From contig JAUQYA010000055.1 of assembly GCA_030837785.1 (NCBI GenBank), forward strand, positions 1 through 64,000: 64,000 bases of DNA. The letters run 5' to 3'. Shown in pieces: positions 27,777 through 36,359 of this stretch; the stretch's first letter is position 1; every line of letters begins with the position of its first letter. The notes beneath the pieces are model-generated. The model was not told where the DNA came from. It saw nothing but the letters and a program-made list of their open reading frames with translations, and did not search any database. The translations under genes and the position numbers were made by a program. This stretch comes from Albidovulum sp. Its GTDB lineage: Bacteria > Pseudomonadota > Alphaproteobacteria > Rhodobacterales > Rhodobacteraceae.

Positions 27777-29291
27777 CTACTCCGCCGCCCCGACAAGCTG
27801 GCGGGCAAGTGCCGCCTTGTCCACCTTGCCGGTCTTTCCAAGCGGAAACTCAGCCTGGAACACATAGCGGTGCGGAACCTTGAAATCGGAAAGCGTCTGC
27901 GCGGCGTGTTCTTCCAGAGCCGTGCCCGAAACTTCGGCACCGGGGCGCAGCACGATGAAGGCGACCGGCACCTCGCCGAAGATCCGGTCGGGTGCGCCGA
28001 TCACCGCCGCGCCCTGTACGGCGGGATGGGTGGCCAATGCCTCCTCGACCTCGGACGGCGAGATGTTGGCGCCGCCCCGGATGATGATGTCCTTGATCCG
28101 CCCGGTGATGAAGAAGTTGCCCGCGGCATCGCGATGGCCCAGATCGCCGGTGCGGAACAGATCGCCGGAGAAGGCGGCCGCAGTCTGTTCGGGTGCCTTC
28201 ATGTATCGCTTCATCGTGGCGGCGGCGCGGACGAGGATTTCGCCCTGCTCGCCATCGGCGCAATCGCTGCCATCGGGGCGGACGATGCGCACCTTCAGGC
28301 CCGGCGCTGCCCGGCCCACGGCGCCCGCCGCCAGCGGCCGGGGATCTCCCGCCAGCCTGCCGAAGACCGGGGTGCTTTCGGTCATCGCGTAATAGTTCTG
28401 CAAATCCGCGCCGAAGCGCGCGGTGAAGCGCTGCCGCATCTCGGGCGGCAGGGGTGCCCCGGCGGCGATCATCACCCGGACATGCGAAAGGTCGAAGGTC
28501 AGGTCGCGCTGCTCGCAATATTCCAGCATCATCGAGAACATCGTCGGCACGCCGTGGTAAACGGTGACCGCGTGGGCCACCATCGCCTCCAGCACGTCGC
28601 GGGGATGGAACCGGCGCAGGATCACCACCCGCCCGCCTGCCTGCAAGCCCGCCGCCGCCCCGGTGGACAGTCCGTAGAGATAGCCAAGCGGCAGCGCGAC
28701 CAGCGTGGTGTCGGTGCTGCCGATGCCCCACATCTCGGCCAGCGCGCGCGGGGCCGCGACCTGCGCGGCATGATCCAGGACGATGGCCTTGGGCGTGCCC
28801 GTGGTGCCGGAGGTGTAGATGATCAGGAAGTCATCGCCGGCCCGCACATCCGCAGGGGGCTGCAAGGTCTGGTCGAGGGCCGCATCGCGCACCTCGCCAA
28901 TCGGCAGCAGCGTGACATTCGTTCCCGCCTCGCGCGCAAGGTCGGCCACGGCATCGTCATGCAAGAGCACCGAGGCACCGCTGTGCGAGACGGTATAGGC
29001 GACCTCTGAAGGCGTCAGGTTGGGGTTGATCGGCACGAACACCGCCCCGAGCCGCGCCGCCGCATAGTAGCAGAACATCAGTTCCGGCCGGTTCTGGCTG
29101 TAGGCCGCAAAGACCGACCCCTGCCCGATCCCCTTGGCGGTCAGATGGCGCGCCGTCAGATTCACGGCCTCCAGAAGCTGCGCATAGCTCAGATCCTCAT
29201 CCCCGAACACCAGCGCGGATCGGCCGGGATCACGCCTTGCGGCGGCAACAAGGGCGGTAAAGACGTTCCGCACAGGAGAGGTATCAGTCAT
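27777..29291 (-). CDS. AMP-binding acyl-CoA ligase
   Basis: The 504-aa ANL-superfamily enzyme has the P-loop FLIIYTSGTTGTPKAIVLDH, the A5 motif QNYYAMTESTPV, FRTGDLGHRDAAGNFF and IIRGGANISPSEVEE, and a C-terminal PLGKTGKVDKAAL with the catalytic lysine. It activates a carboxylic acid to its CoA thioester with ATP. In the operon it lies after the deacetylase-like gene (23-bp gap) and before the amidase, consistent with activation of the acid freed by C-N hydrolysis. Confidence 0.92.
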   Translation of the reverse strand: MTDTSPVRNVFTALVAAARRDPGRSALVFGDEDLSYAQLLEAVNLTARHLTAKGIGQGSVFAAYSQNRPELMFCYYAAARLGAVFVPINPNLTPSEVAYTVSHSGASVLLHDDAVADLAREAGTNVTLLPIGEVRDAALDQTLQPPADVRAGDDFLIIYTSGTTGTPKAIVLDHAAQVAAPRALAEMWGIGSTDTTLVALPLGYLYGLSTGAAAGLQAGGRVVILRRFHPRDVLEAMVAHAVTVYHGVPTMFSMMLEYCEQRDLTFDLSHVRVMIAAGAPLPPEMRQRFTARFGADLQNYYAMTESTPVFGRLAGDPRPLAAGAVGRAAPGLKVRIVRPDGSDCADGEQGEILVRAAATMKRYMKAPEQTAAAFSGDLFRTGDLGHRDAAGNFFITGRIKDIIIRGGANISPSEVEEALATHPAVQGAAVIGAPDRIFGEVPVAFIVLRPGAEVSGTALEEHAAQTLSDFKVPHRYVFQAEFPLGKTGKVDKAALARQLVGAAE

Positions 29292-29314
29292 GTGAGTCAC
29301 CGAAGATGTTTTTA

Positions 29315-30151
29315 TCAGGAAGCGGAAGCAAGCTGGGCATCCTGGCGGCGAGCTTCCTCGGCCATGGTGCGGAAGGCCGCGCCGCGGGCCTGCATGTGTT
29401 CGATCAGCTGCCCCAGCATCTCGATGCGCGGGCCGCGCCCGATGATCTGCGGATGCATGGTCAGGGTGAATACGCCGTCCGGCACATGGTCGTGGCAATA
29501 GTCGAACTCGGCACGCCAGCAGGACAGAACCTCGTCCGGCGTCCGCATCGGGCCGTGCAGGGGCTTGTTCAGGAAGGCGAAATAGGGGAAATCGTCCAGC
29601 TCCCAAGCCACCGGCATTTCGACCAAGGGCGTCGGCTTTCCCGCCACGAAAACCTCTTGGTCCACGCGGTCGCCGGTGCGGGCGCGATAGGGGGTGAAGT
29701 CGTCGGCCATCATGCTGCTGTCGTAAAGAAAGCCGCGCGCGCTCAGCAGGTCGACCGACTCGGCCGAGAGATCCCACGCCGGAGAGCGATAGCCTATCGG
29801 GCGGAAATCCGGCCCGAGAACCTCGCGCAGGCGAGCGATCGAGCGGTCCAGAAGCCGCGCTTCTTCCCCCGGCGCCAGACCGACCGGGGTTTCGTGGCAG
29901 TCGCCATGCACCCCGATCTCGTGCCCTTCCGTCAGGATGCGCCGCGTCTCTTGCGGGAACGAGGCGGCGGTATGCGCGGGAACGAAGAACGTCGCCTTCA
30001 CCTGCTTGCGCGCCAGAAGCTCCAGCACCCTGGGCAGGCCGACATTGGCGCCATATTCCCCGCGCGAGACCGGAGTCGCACTGGTCTGGCGAAAGGTTCC
30101 TGCCCAAAGCGACACCGCATCGAAATCGAAGCCGAGGCAGACCGTCGTCAT
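29315..30151 (-). CDS. polysaccharide-deacetylase-fold hydrolase (PuuE/imidase-like)
   Basis: The 278-aa protein has the NodB-type metal site: D9/D11 in CLGFDFDAVS and H82/H86 in EIGVHGDCHETP, plus YRSPAWDLSAESVDLL. SRGEYGANVGLPRVLELLAR near the N-terminus is the pattern of the PuuE allantoinase and cyclic-imide hydrolase branch rather than of chitin or peptidoglycan deacetylases. There is no signal peptide, so it acts in the cytoplasm. Hydrolysis of a cyclic amide or imide ring is a reasonable inference given the adjacent amidase and two hydantoin-racemase-like genes. It overlaps the acyl-CoA dehydrogenase gene by 4 bp. Confidence 0.82.
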   Translation of the reverse strand: MTTVCLGFDFDAVSLWAGTFRQTSATPVSRGEYGANVGLPRVLELLARKQVKATFFVPAHTAASFPQETRRILTEGHEIGVHGDCHETPVGLAPGEEARLLDRSIARLREVLGPDFRPIGYRSPAWDLSAESVDLLSARGFLYDSSMMADDFTPYRARTGDRVDQEVFVAGKPTPLVEMPVAWELDDFPYFAFLNKPLHGPMRTPDEVLSCWRAEFDYCHDHVPDGVFTLTMHPQIIGRGPRIEMLGQLIEHMQARGAAFRTMAEEARRQDAQLASAS

Positions 30152-31326
30152 GGCAAAAGCCCCAGATAGGCCATCTCGTCATCGCCCTTCATCCGGCGCG
30201 AGATGACCAGCCGGTTGATGTCGTTCGTGCCCTCGCCGATGGTGTAGAGCAGCGCCTCGCGGTGCAGGCGCTCGACCGTGTATTCGCGGATATAGCCCGC
30301 GCCGCCGTGGACCACGACCGCCGCATGGGCGATGGCCAGCGCCTCGTCCGATGCCTGCATCTTGGCCATGGCGCTGATCATGTCGCAGCGCCCGCCGCTT
30401 TCCTTGATCCGGGCGGCTTCGCGGGTGATCAGGCGCGCGCATACCAGCCGCGTCGCCATGTCCGCCAACCGGAACTGGATGCCCTGATGCTGGTCGATGG
30501 GAACGCCGAAGGTCACGCGTTCGGCGGCATACCGCTTTGCCTCGGACAGCGCATTGGCGGCCAGACCGACCGCGCTGGCGGCAATGGCGATACGGCCGAT
30601 CTCAAGCGCCTCCATCAGTTGCGCGAAGCCCTTCCCCTCCACCCCGCCGAGAAGATCGGCGCGGGAAAGCGGCACCGCGTCCATCTCGATCTGGACGGTA
30701 TCCACAAGGTCAAATCCGGTCTTGTGGAACGTCGTCGTAACAGAAACGCCGGGGCGGGATTTTTCGACGAGGAAAAGGCTGAAGCGCGGTTTCTCGCCGG
30801 CCCCCGCCGGATGCCGCACCAGCGTCAGCATGACCGTGGCCTTGGCCCCGTTGGTCACATAGGTTTTCGACGCGGTCAGCGCATAGCCATCACCATCCGG
30901 GCGGGCTGTCCCGCGGATGGATTGCAGGTCTGACCCGCCGGCCGGCTCGGTCAGGCAAAGAGAGCCGCGATGGTCGCCACTGGCCAGTCCGGGAAGGAAG
31001 CGCGCCTTCTGTTCCGGCGTGCCATAGGTGGCGATGGCATAGGCGACGGTGCTGTGGCTGTTGACATAGGCGGCGAGTGTGGTCCAGCCGCGCGCCAGAA
31101 CCTCCATCACGGCGGCAAGGGCCGTGGCGCGCAGGCCAAGGCCACCGAATTCCTCCGGCACGGCGATGCCGAAGAGGCCCAGCGCCTTCATCTCGTCAAC
31201 CAGCGCGTCGGGGTATGCCCCGGCCTGTTCCAGTCGCGAGACCTCGGCCCGCACCCGCTCCTCGACAAAGCGCGAAACCGCGTCGAGGATTGCCTGTTCG
31301 TCGTCGGTCATGTCCACAAAGCTCAT
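30148..31326 (-). CDS. acyl-CoA dehydrogenase
   Basis: The 392-aa flavoprotein has SLCLTEPAGGSDLQSIRGTA and YVTNGAKATVMLT, the FAD and substrate signature 1 region, and the C-terminal signature ending in LYTIGEGTNDINRLVISRRM, where the glutamate of GEGTN is the expected catalytic base. It makes a 2,3-enoyl-CoA. The ATG at 31326 is chosen because it overlaps the SDR stop codon by 4 bp. It belongs with the ligase, MaoC and SDR genes to a beta-oxidation-like set. Confidence 0.93.
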   Translation of the reverse strand: MSFVDMTDDEQAILDAVSRFVEERVRAEVSRLEQAGAYPDALVDEMKALGLFGIAVPEEFGGLGLRATALAAVMEVLARGWTTLAAYVNSHSTVAYAIATYGTPEQKARFLPGLASGDHRGSLCLTEPAGGSDLQSIRGTARPDGDGYALTASKTYVTNGAKATVMLTLVRHPAGAGEKPRFSLFLVEKSRPGVSVTTTFHKTGFDLVDTVQIEMDAVPLSRADLLGGVEGKGFAQLMEALEIGRIAIAASAVGLAANALSEAKRYAAERVTFGVPIDQHQGIQFRLADMATRLVCARLITREAARIKESGGRCDMISAMAKMQASDEALAIAHAAVVVHGGAGYIREYTVERLHREALLYTIGEGTNDINRLVISRRMKGDDEMAYLGLLP

Positions 31327-32111
31327 TTCGCCGTCCAACCTCCATCAGCGACAAAGCACTGGCCGGTGACGTAGCTCGCGGCATCGCTGAGAAGGAACGC
31401 GATGACGCCGGCAATTTCATCCGCCTTGCCCTTGCGTTGCATCGGCACGATGCGGTTCACCCAGTCCGGGTCGGCACCGACGCCCGCCATGGGCGGCGCA
31501 TCGGGCCCGAGGATGCGCTGCGAGTTGCCGCGCACGTTGGTCTCGATGGCGCCGGGGCACACGGCGTTCACCGCGATGCCATTCTTTGCGTAAAAGCAGC
31601 CCAGATGCTTGGTCAGCCCGATCACCGCATGTTTCGACGCGGTATAGGAGGCACCGTCCGCCATCCCCACCAGCCCGCCGACCGAGGCGACGTTGACGAT
31701 ACGCCCCTGCCCCGCGGCCACCATGTGGCGCAGCGCGGCGCGGCAGGCATAGAAGGTGCCGCGCAGGTTGACGTTCAGGATCTGGTCCCACAGCACATCG
31801 GTGGTGTCGATGCCGCTGGCGAAGCCGTCGAAGATCGCGGCGTTGGCGATCAGCCCGTCGATGCGGCCATGGTCACGCACCGCCCCGTCGATCAGGGCAT
31901 CGACCTGGGCGGAATCCCGCACGTCGGCGCGATGGAATTCCGCCTTGCCCCCCGCTTCGGCCACGGCCTTCAGCGTCGCGGCGCCCTCGTCTTCCAGAAT
32001 ACCGCCGATCACGACCCTGGCGCCGGCGCGGGCCAGTTGCAGCACGGTGGCACGGCCGATGCCGGTTTCACCCCCGGTTATGACCACGACGCGATCCGCA
32101 AATTCCGACAT
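31323..32111 (-). CDS. short-chain dehydrogenase/reductase (SDR)
   Basis: The 262-aa classical SDR has the cofactor motif VVVITGGETGIGRATVLQLA, the NNAG-region variant LIANAAIFDG, and the catalytic YTASKHAVIG (Y-x3-K). It is preceded by AGGAG. In this operon it would suit oxidation of a 3-hydroxyacyl-CoA made by a MaoC hydratase, but SDR specificity cannot be read from sequence. Confidence 0.9.
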   Translation of the reverse strand: MSEFADRVVVITGGETGIGRATVLQLARAGARVVIGGILEDEGAATLKAVAEAGGKAEFHRADVRDSAQVDALIDGAVRDHGRIDGLIANAAIFDGFASGIDTTDVLWDQILNVNLRGTFYACRAALRHMVAAGQGRIVNVASVGGLVGMADGASYTASKHAVIGLTKHLGCFYAKNGIAVNAVCPGAIETNVRGNSQRILGPDAPPMAGVGADPDWVNRIVPMQRKGKADEIAGVIAFLLSDAASYVTGQCFVADGGWTAK

Positions 32112-32186
32112 CCTGACTCTCCTGTTGGTTCTGGGGCGCAAGGGCGCCGAAACGGGGGCCGGGCGCGCGACGCCCGGCAGGGAAGG

Positions 32187-33797
32187 TTATCGCAGACGCT
32201 CGGCCGGGAATTTGCGGCCCATGTCGCGCAGGATTTCCCGCGCCGCATTATGGCCGGGCACACCCGTGACACCGCCGCCCGGATGGCACGCCGCGCCGCA
32301 CATGTAGAGGTTGGCGACCGGCGTCCGGTAGTCGGCGTAATGCGCGATAGGGCGGCGGAAGAAGACCTGATCCAGGCTCATCTCGCCATGATGAACATGG
32401 CCGCCCGCCATGGCGAACATTTCTTCGATATCCGGCGGGGTCAGGATCTGGGCGTGCAGAACCTCCTTGTCGAAGCCCGGGGCATAGCGGCAGATCTGGT
32501 CCAGAACGATGCGCAAGAGATCGCCCCGCGTCTCGTCGTTCCATTCGCGGCCATTCAGCTTGTAGGGCACATGGCCGCCCATGATCTGCACGACATGCTT
32601 GCCCTGCGGGGCCACCGTGTCGTCATATTCGCTGGGCGTGGTGATCCACAGGTAGGGCCGGCGCGAAATCTCGCCGCCCTGCGCCATGGCGAAGGCTTCT
32701 TCCAGCTCGTCCGAATTCTCGGCGATGGTGATCGAGCCGGGATTGCCGTTCGAGACGCGCCGCGCGTCAAAGGCGGTCCAGCGCGGAAGCGCATTGGTTG
32801 CCAGATTGATCTTGAAGGCGATGGAAGTGGTCCGGTGCCGCGCGACCTGCCCCACCACCTCGGGGGACAGATGTTCATTGCCGATCAGCTGATTGTAGGT
32901 CAGCTTGGCGCCTGCGTTCGAGACAACCCGCCCGGCCTCGATCACGCGGCCATCGTCAAGGCGCACGCCGATCGCCTTGCCATCGCGAATTTCGACCCGC
33001 TGGACGGAATGGCCGGTGATCACCTCGCCGCCGTGCAGGGTGACGAACTTCAGGAGCGCCTCCGAGATCGACCCCATGCCGCCCCGGATCAGGCCGCCAC
33101 CACCGGCCGCCGTCGTATTGTCGCGCATCAGCGGGCGCGCCAGCACATAGGCCGATCCGGGGGTCTTGGGGCTGATCACGCCAGCCGCCCCCGAGGCATA
33201 GCTGCCAAGATAGGTCAGCACCTCGTCGCTTTCGAACCAGCGCTTCAGGAATTCGTGCGCCGAAAGCGTCAGCAGATCCCACAGATCATAGATCCGCCCG
33301 CCGATGTCCTTCATCCGCCAGGCCAGCCCCAGCGTCTTCGCCAGATCCTTCGGCTTCATCGACGAAGGATCGACCGGGGTTTCGAACATCAGTCGCCGGA
33401 CGAAGGGCATCAGCCCCTGCATATGCGCCACGAATTTCGGATAGTTCTCGGCATCCTTCGCCGAAAACTGCGTCAGCTCCGCGATGAACTTCTTCTCGTC
33501 GGACCAGGCGAGAATGCTCTTGCCACTTTCGAAGGGGTGGAACGAGGGCGGAACCTCGATCACCTCGACCCCATGCTTCACGAGATCGAGGTCCAGCATG
33601 ACCTTCGGCTGCAACAGCGACATCCAGTAGGACGCGACCGAGACCTTGAAACCCGGCCACACCTCCCTCGTGATGGCAGCACCGCCGACGAAGGGTTGAC
33701 GCTCGACCAGGCAGACCTTGACACCTGCCTTGGCCAGATAGGCGGCGCAGACAAGGCCGTTATGGCCGGCGCCGATGATGACGGCATCGTATTTCAT
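32187..33797 (-). CDS. PYROXD2-like FAD-dependent oxidoreductase (phytoene-desaturase fold)
   Basis: The 536-aa protein has the FAD motif AVIIGAGHNGLVCAAYLAKA at the N-terminus and the C-terminal MCGAACHPGGGVTGVPGHNA typical of the PYROXD2/CrtI-like group. No carotenoid genes are nearby, so a catabolic oxidation or isomerisation is more likely than carotenoid synthesis. It overlaps the RidA gene by 4 bp and is the second gene of the leftward operon. A 75-bp gap precedes the SDR gene. Confidence 0.85.
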   Translation of the reverse strand: MKYDAVIIGAGHNGLVCAAYLAKAGVKVCLVERQPFVGGAAITREVWPGFKVSVASYWMSLLQPKVMLDLDLVKHGVEVIEVPPSFHPFESGKSILAWSDEKKFIAELTQFSAKDAENYPKFVAHMQGLMPFVRRLMFETPVDPSSMKPKDLAKTLGLAWRMKDIGGRIYDLWDLLTLSAHEFLKRWFESDEVLTYLGSYASGAAGVISPKTPGSAYVLARPLMRDNTTAAGGGGLIRGGMGSISEALLKFVTLHGGEVITGHSVQRVEIRDGKAIGVRLDDGRVIEAGRVVSNAGAKLTYNQLIGNEHLSPEVVGQVARHRTTSIAFKINLATNALPRWTAFDARRVSNGNPGSITIAENSDELEEAFAMAQGGEISRRPYLWITTPSEYDDTVAPQGKHVVQIMGGHVPYKLNGREWNDETRGDLLRIVLDQICRYAPGFDKEVLHAQILTPPDIEEMFAMAGGHVHHGEMSLDQVFFRRPIAHYADYRTPVANLYMCGAACHPGGGVTGVPGHNAAREILRDMGRKFPAERLR

Positions 33798-34189
33798 GAT
33801 TGCGGCCCGATCGCGATGACTTCGGATTCGACCAGCAGCCGGTCGTCATACAGCCCCGCCTGCACCATCACGCTGGCCGGCGGGCGTTCGGGATCGAAAT
33901 AGCGCAGCCTCACAACCCGGAAGGCCGTCATGAACTCCGGGTCGTAGGATTTGACGTAGCTGGTCATGCGCGCCACGTCGCCGAACCCCATCCCCGCGCG
34001 GGCCAGTGTTGCCTTCAGGTTCTCGAACAAGGCGACGATCTGGTCCTCGGCCGAACTGGTCACCGGCTCGCCGTCCGGCCCGGTGCCGACATGGCCGGTC
34101 GAGACCAGCACCCCGCGCGCCCTGTCGATCACGGCCATCGAGACGCCGGGCCAGGCCTGTCCCGGGGGGTTGACTGGGATGAGTGGCAT
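33794..34189 (-). CDS. RidA-family imine/enamine deaminase
   Basis: The 131-aa protein is a RidA/YjgF trimer-type subunit with VSTGHVGTGPDGEPVTSSAE and ARMTSYVKSYDPEF, ending in RLLVESEVIAIG. RidA proteins hydrolyse reactive imines or enamines left by amine oxidation or PLP enzymes. A strong AAGGAGG lies seven bases upstream of the ATG at 34189. It leads the seven-gene leftward operon and fits downstream of the DAO-type oxidase encoded at 18.9 kb. Confidence 0.88.
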   Translation of the reverse strand: MPLIPVNPPGQAWPGVSMAVIDRARGVLVSTGHVGTGPDGEPVTSSAEDQIVALFENLKATLARAGMGFGDVARMTSYVKSYDPEFMTAFRVVRLRYFDPERPPASVMVQAGLYDDRLLVESEVIAIGPQS

Positions 34190-34340
34190 CGGTCCTCCTT
34201 GGCGCCCGCAGGCGGTGCGCGATCCACCCCGGCGGGATGCCGAAGGATTGGACCGATGATACGAATAAAAATACCATGTGGTCAACATTTCAGGGCGAAG
34301 AATCTTCTTTGGCTTGATGAGGCAAACCAAACAATTGACC

Positions 34341-34367
34341 AAGTAGACATTTCAGACTACTCAGTAT
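34341..34367. promoter_or_regulatory. operator-like site C in the RidA/racemase divergent promoter
   Basis: AAGTAGACA at 34341-34349 and CTACTCAGTAT at 34357-34367; the second part is the exact reverse complement of the 11-mer at 25569-25579. AGTAG and CTACT form an inverted repeat ten bases apart. The site ends 26 bp before the racemase ATG, where a repressor would block transcription or initiation, and it could also serve the divergent RidA operon. Confidence 0.5.
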
Positions 34368-34393
34368 GCCATAAACTTCAAGGAGGCGGCGCC

Positions 34394-35197
34394 ATGACCC
34401 TCAGAATCAACTTCGTCAACCCGTTCGGCACCAAGGCCTATGACGCACTGATTCTCGAAACACTGTCGCACTATGCGTCGGAAGGCACGGAACTCGTCGT
34501 CACCCATCTCGACGCCTGCCCCGCCGACATGGACTATTTCTATCCCAAGCACTTCGTCGAACTCGCCCTTATCGACGCGATCAAACAGGCCGAGGACGAC
34601 GGCTTCGACGCGGTGATCAGCGGCTGCTGCTATGACCCCGCCGTGCTGGTGGCGCGCGAACTGGTGGACATTCCCGTCATCGGGCCGTTCGAGGCCAGCC
34701 TGAACCTCTTGTCCTACTACGGCCGGACAGCGGTGATCGTGACCGACCATGTGAAGGCCGGTAGCCAGATGAAGGACAACGTGAAGCTTTATGGCGCCAG
34801 CGAACGTGTTCTCGGGCTGGACGTGATCGACTGGTATGTCCGCGACATGGTGAACGACACCGCAGCGGTGGCGCAGGATGTGGTGAAGGTCACCGCGGAC
34901 TCCATCGCCCGGACCGGGGCCGAAGCGGTTATCCTGAACTGCACGATCATTGCCGCCGCCTATCAGAAATACCTTATGGAAGGCGGCGAGCCTGCCCCCT
35001 TCCCGATCCTGAACCCCAACCTGATGGCGCTGACCATGGCGGAAAGCATGGGGCGGCTGCGGCAGAAGGGGGCGGCAGGCATCTCGCGTCTCGGCTTCTA
35101 CGCGCAGCCGAAGGACGACCATTTCCGCAAGACAACCGAGGGCACCCGCGCCGCCTGGCAGGCCGCGCGCCCCTCGCTCCTGAAGAGCTTCGGCTGA
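34394..35197 (+). CDS. Asp/Glu/hydantoin racemase family protein (copy 2)
   Basis: The 267-aa protein is a paralogue of the product at 20.1 kb, with RINFVNPFGTKAYDALIL at the start, catalytic cysteines at 78 (ISGCCYDPAVL, with an extra cysteine at 79) and 183 (ILNCTIIAAAY). An AAGGAGG precedes the start. It pairs with the citryl-CoA-lyase-like gene 23 bp downstream. Two diverged copies controlled by similar sites suggest two stereochemical or substrate-specific steps in one pathway, or a heteromeric enzyme. Confidence 0.85.
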   Translation: MTLRINFVNPFGTKAYDALILETLSHYASEGTELVVTHLDACPADMDYFYPKHFVELALIDAIKQAEDDGFDAVISGCCYDPAVLVARELVDIPVIGPFEASLNLLSYYGRTAVIVTDHVKAGSQMKDNVKLYGASERVLGLDVIDWYVRDMVNDTAAVAQDVVKVTADSIARTGAEAVILNCTIIAAAYQKYLMEGGEPAPFPILNPNLMALTMAESMGRLRQKGAAGISRLGFYAQPKDDHFRKTTEGTRAAWQAARPSLLKSFG

Positions 35198-35220
35198 CCT
35201 GCCCCGAAAGGAACGGACCA

Positions 35221-36033
35221 ATGACCAAAAGCACCCCGTCGCACTGGGCTTCCTCTGTCAGCGACATCACCCCCGAGGACATCTACATCCGCGGTTATCC
35301 GATGCAGGCACTGGTCGGGCGGCTGCCGTTTTCGGCGATCGCCTTCCTGATCATCCGCGACCGCATTCCCACGCCGGGCGAGGCGCGGATGATGGATGTG
35401 ATCCTGTCCTCCATCCTCGACTATGCCTTGCAGAAATCGGGCACCGTCGCAGCGCGGGCCATCGTTTCGGTCAACCCGCGCATGACCGCGGGCCTCTCCG
35501 CCGGGATGCTGGGCGCAGGGGAATATGCCGTTTCGCCCGAAGATACCGGCCGCTTCATCGCCGAGGGCTTTGCCGCCTGCAAGGCATCGGGCCTTTCGCT
35601 TCAGGACCATGCGACAGCCCTTGTCGCCGAGCTGCGCGCGGCGAAGAAACGGGTGCCGGGCTTCGGCCATCAGGTCTTCCGCGGCACCGATCCGCGGGCC
35701 GAGCGGCTGAAGGCCATCGCGATCGAGAACGACGTCTGGGGCGAGGCAAACGAATGGTATGCCGCCGTGCATCGCGCCTTCCAGGAGGCCGCTGGCAAGC
35801 CTGACCTGGTGCTGAACGACGTGGGCATGCTCGCGGGCATCATGACGCAGATGGGCTTCACCCCGGCCGAGATGACGGGCCTGGCCCTGCTGTCCACCTT
35901 CCCCGGCCTCGTCGCGCATATTTCCGAAGAGCTGCAATCGGGCGTGATCAACCGCATCATCCCGGACCAGAATGCAACCTATGCCCGCGCGCGCCGGGAT
36001 GTCGACGCCGACACCACCGCTGCGGGCTGGTAA
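35221..36033 (+). CDS. citryl-CoA lyase-like (short citrate-synthase fold) protein
   Basis: The 270-aa protein is much shorter than citrate synthase (about 430) and has the small-domain signature KKRVPGFGHQVFRGTDPRAE with the catalytic histidine, plus SVNPRMTAGLSAGMLGAGEY. Proteins of this size are citryl-CoA lyases or related lyases cleaving a 3-hydroxy-3-carboxyacyl-CoA. Here it could make the final carbon-carbon cleavage that yields acetyl-CoA and a keto acid. It follows the racemase gene in a two-gene operon. Confidence 0.8.
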   Translation: MTKSTPSHWASSVSDITPEDIYIRGYPMQALVGRLPFSAIAFLIIRDRIPTPGEARMMDVILSSILDYALQKSGTVAARAIVSVNPRMTAGLSAGMLGAGEYAVSPEDTGRFIAEGFAACKASGLSLQDHATALVAELRAAKKRVPGFGHQVFRGTDPRAERLKAIAIENDVWGEANEWYAAVHRAFQEAAGKPDLVLNDVGMLAGIMTQMGFTPAEMTGLALLSTFPGLVAHISEELQSGVINRIIPDQNATYARARRDVDADTTAAGW

Positions 36034-36359
36034 GCGCCATCTGCTTTCCGCCGCCGCCAGGATACGGGGGCGTCACGGTTAGGTGTTTCATGGACTGGGC
36101 AACATATCTGCTGAAGGCAGAGATGTAGCGAGGCGACCACTACCGAAGCTTCTGTTCACACAGGGTCTTTCGCAGACTTCTTGCATCCCATCAGGCCCCT
36201 GATCACGATGCATGGCGCGGGAACGCCAGTTCAGACATGTCGGTTTTCGTTCTGACCTGGACAATTCTCGCAGGGCGGATGGTCGTGTGCAATCACGCCA
36301 GCGGGCGATCGGCCGGCCAGGGCTGTGGGGGCTGACCGGGCTGATTGTGTGATCTGTGC
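36034..36359. other. 326-bp gap between convergent genes, no gene seen
   Basis: This stretch lies between the stop of the citryl-CoA-lyase-like gene and the stop of the LysR gene. Codon use is irregular in all frames and no protein motif is recognised. It may be debris of an old insertion at the boundary of the catabolic cluster. No clear terminator hairpin was found. Confidence 0.4.

Noticed and set aside
32187..33797. Carotenoid phytoene desaturase
   Set aside because: The fold matches, but no crtB/crtE-like genes are near and the C-terminal motif fits the PYROXD2 group; the operon is catabolic.
31077..33902. 941-codon plus-strand frame opposite the SDR and PYROXD2-like genes
   Set aside because: Antisense to genes with clear cofactor motifs and coupled starts; no recognisable domain.
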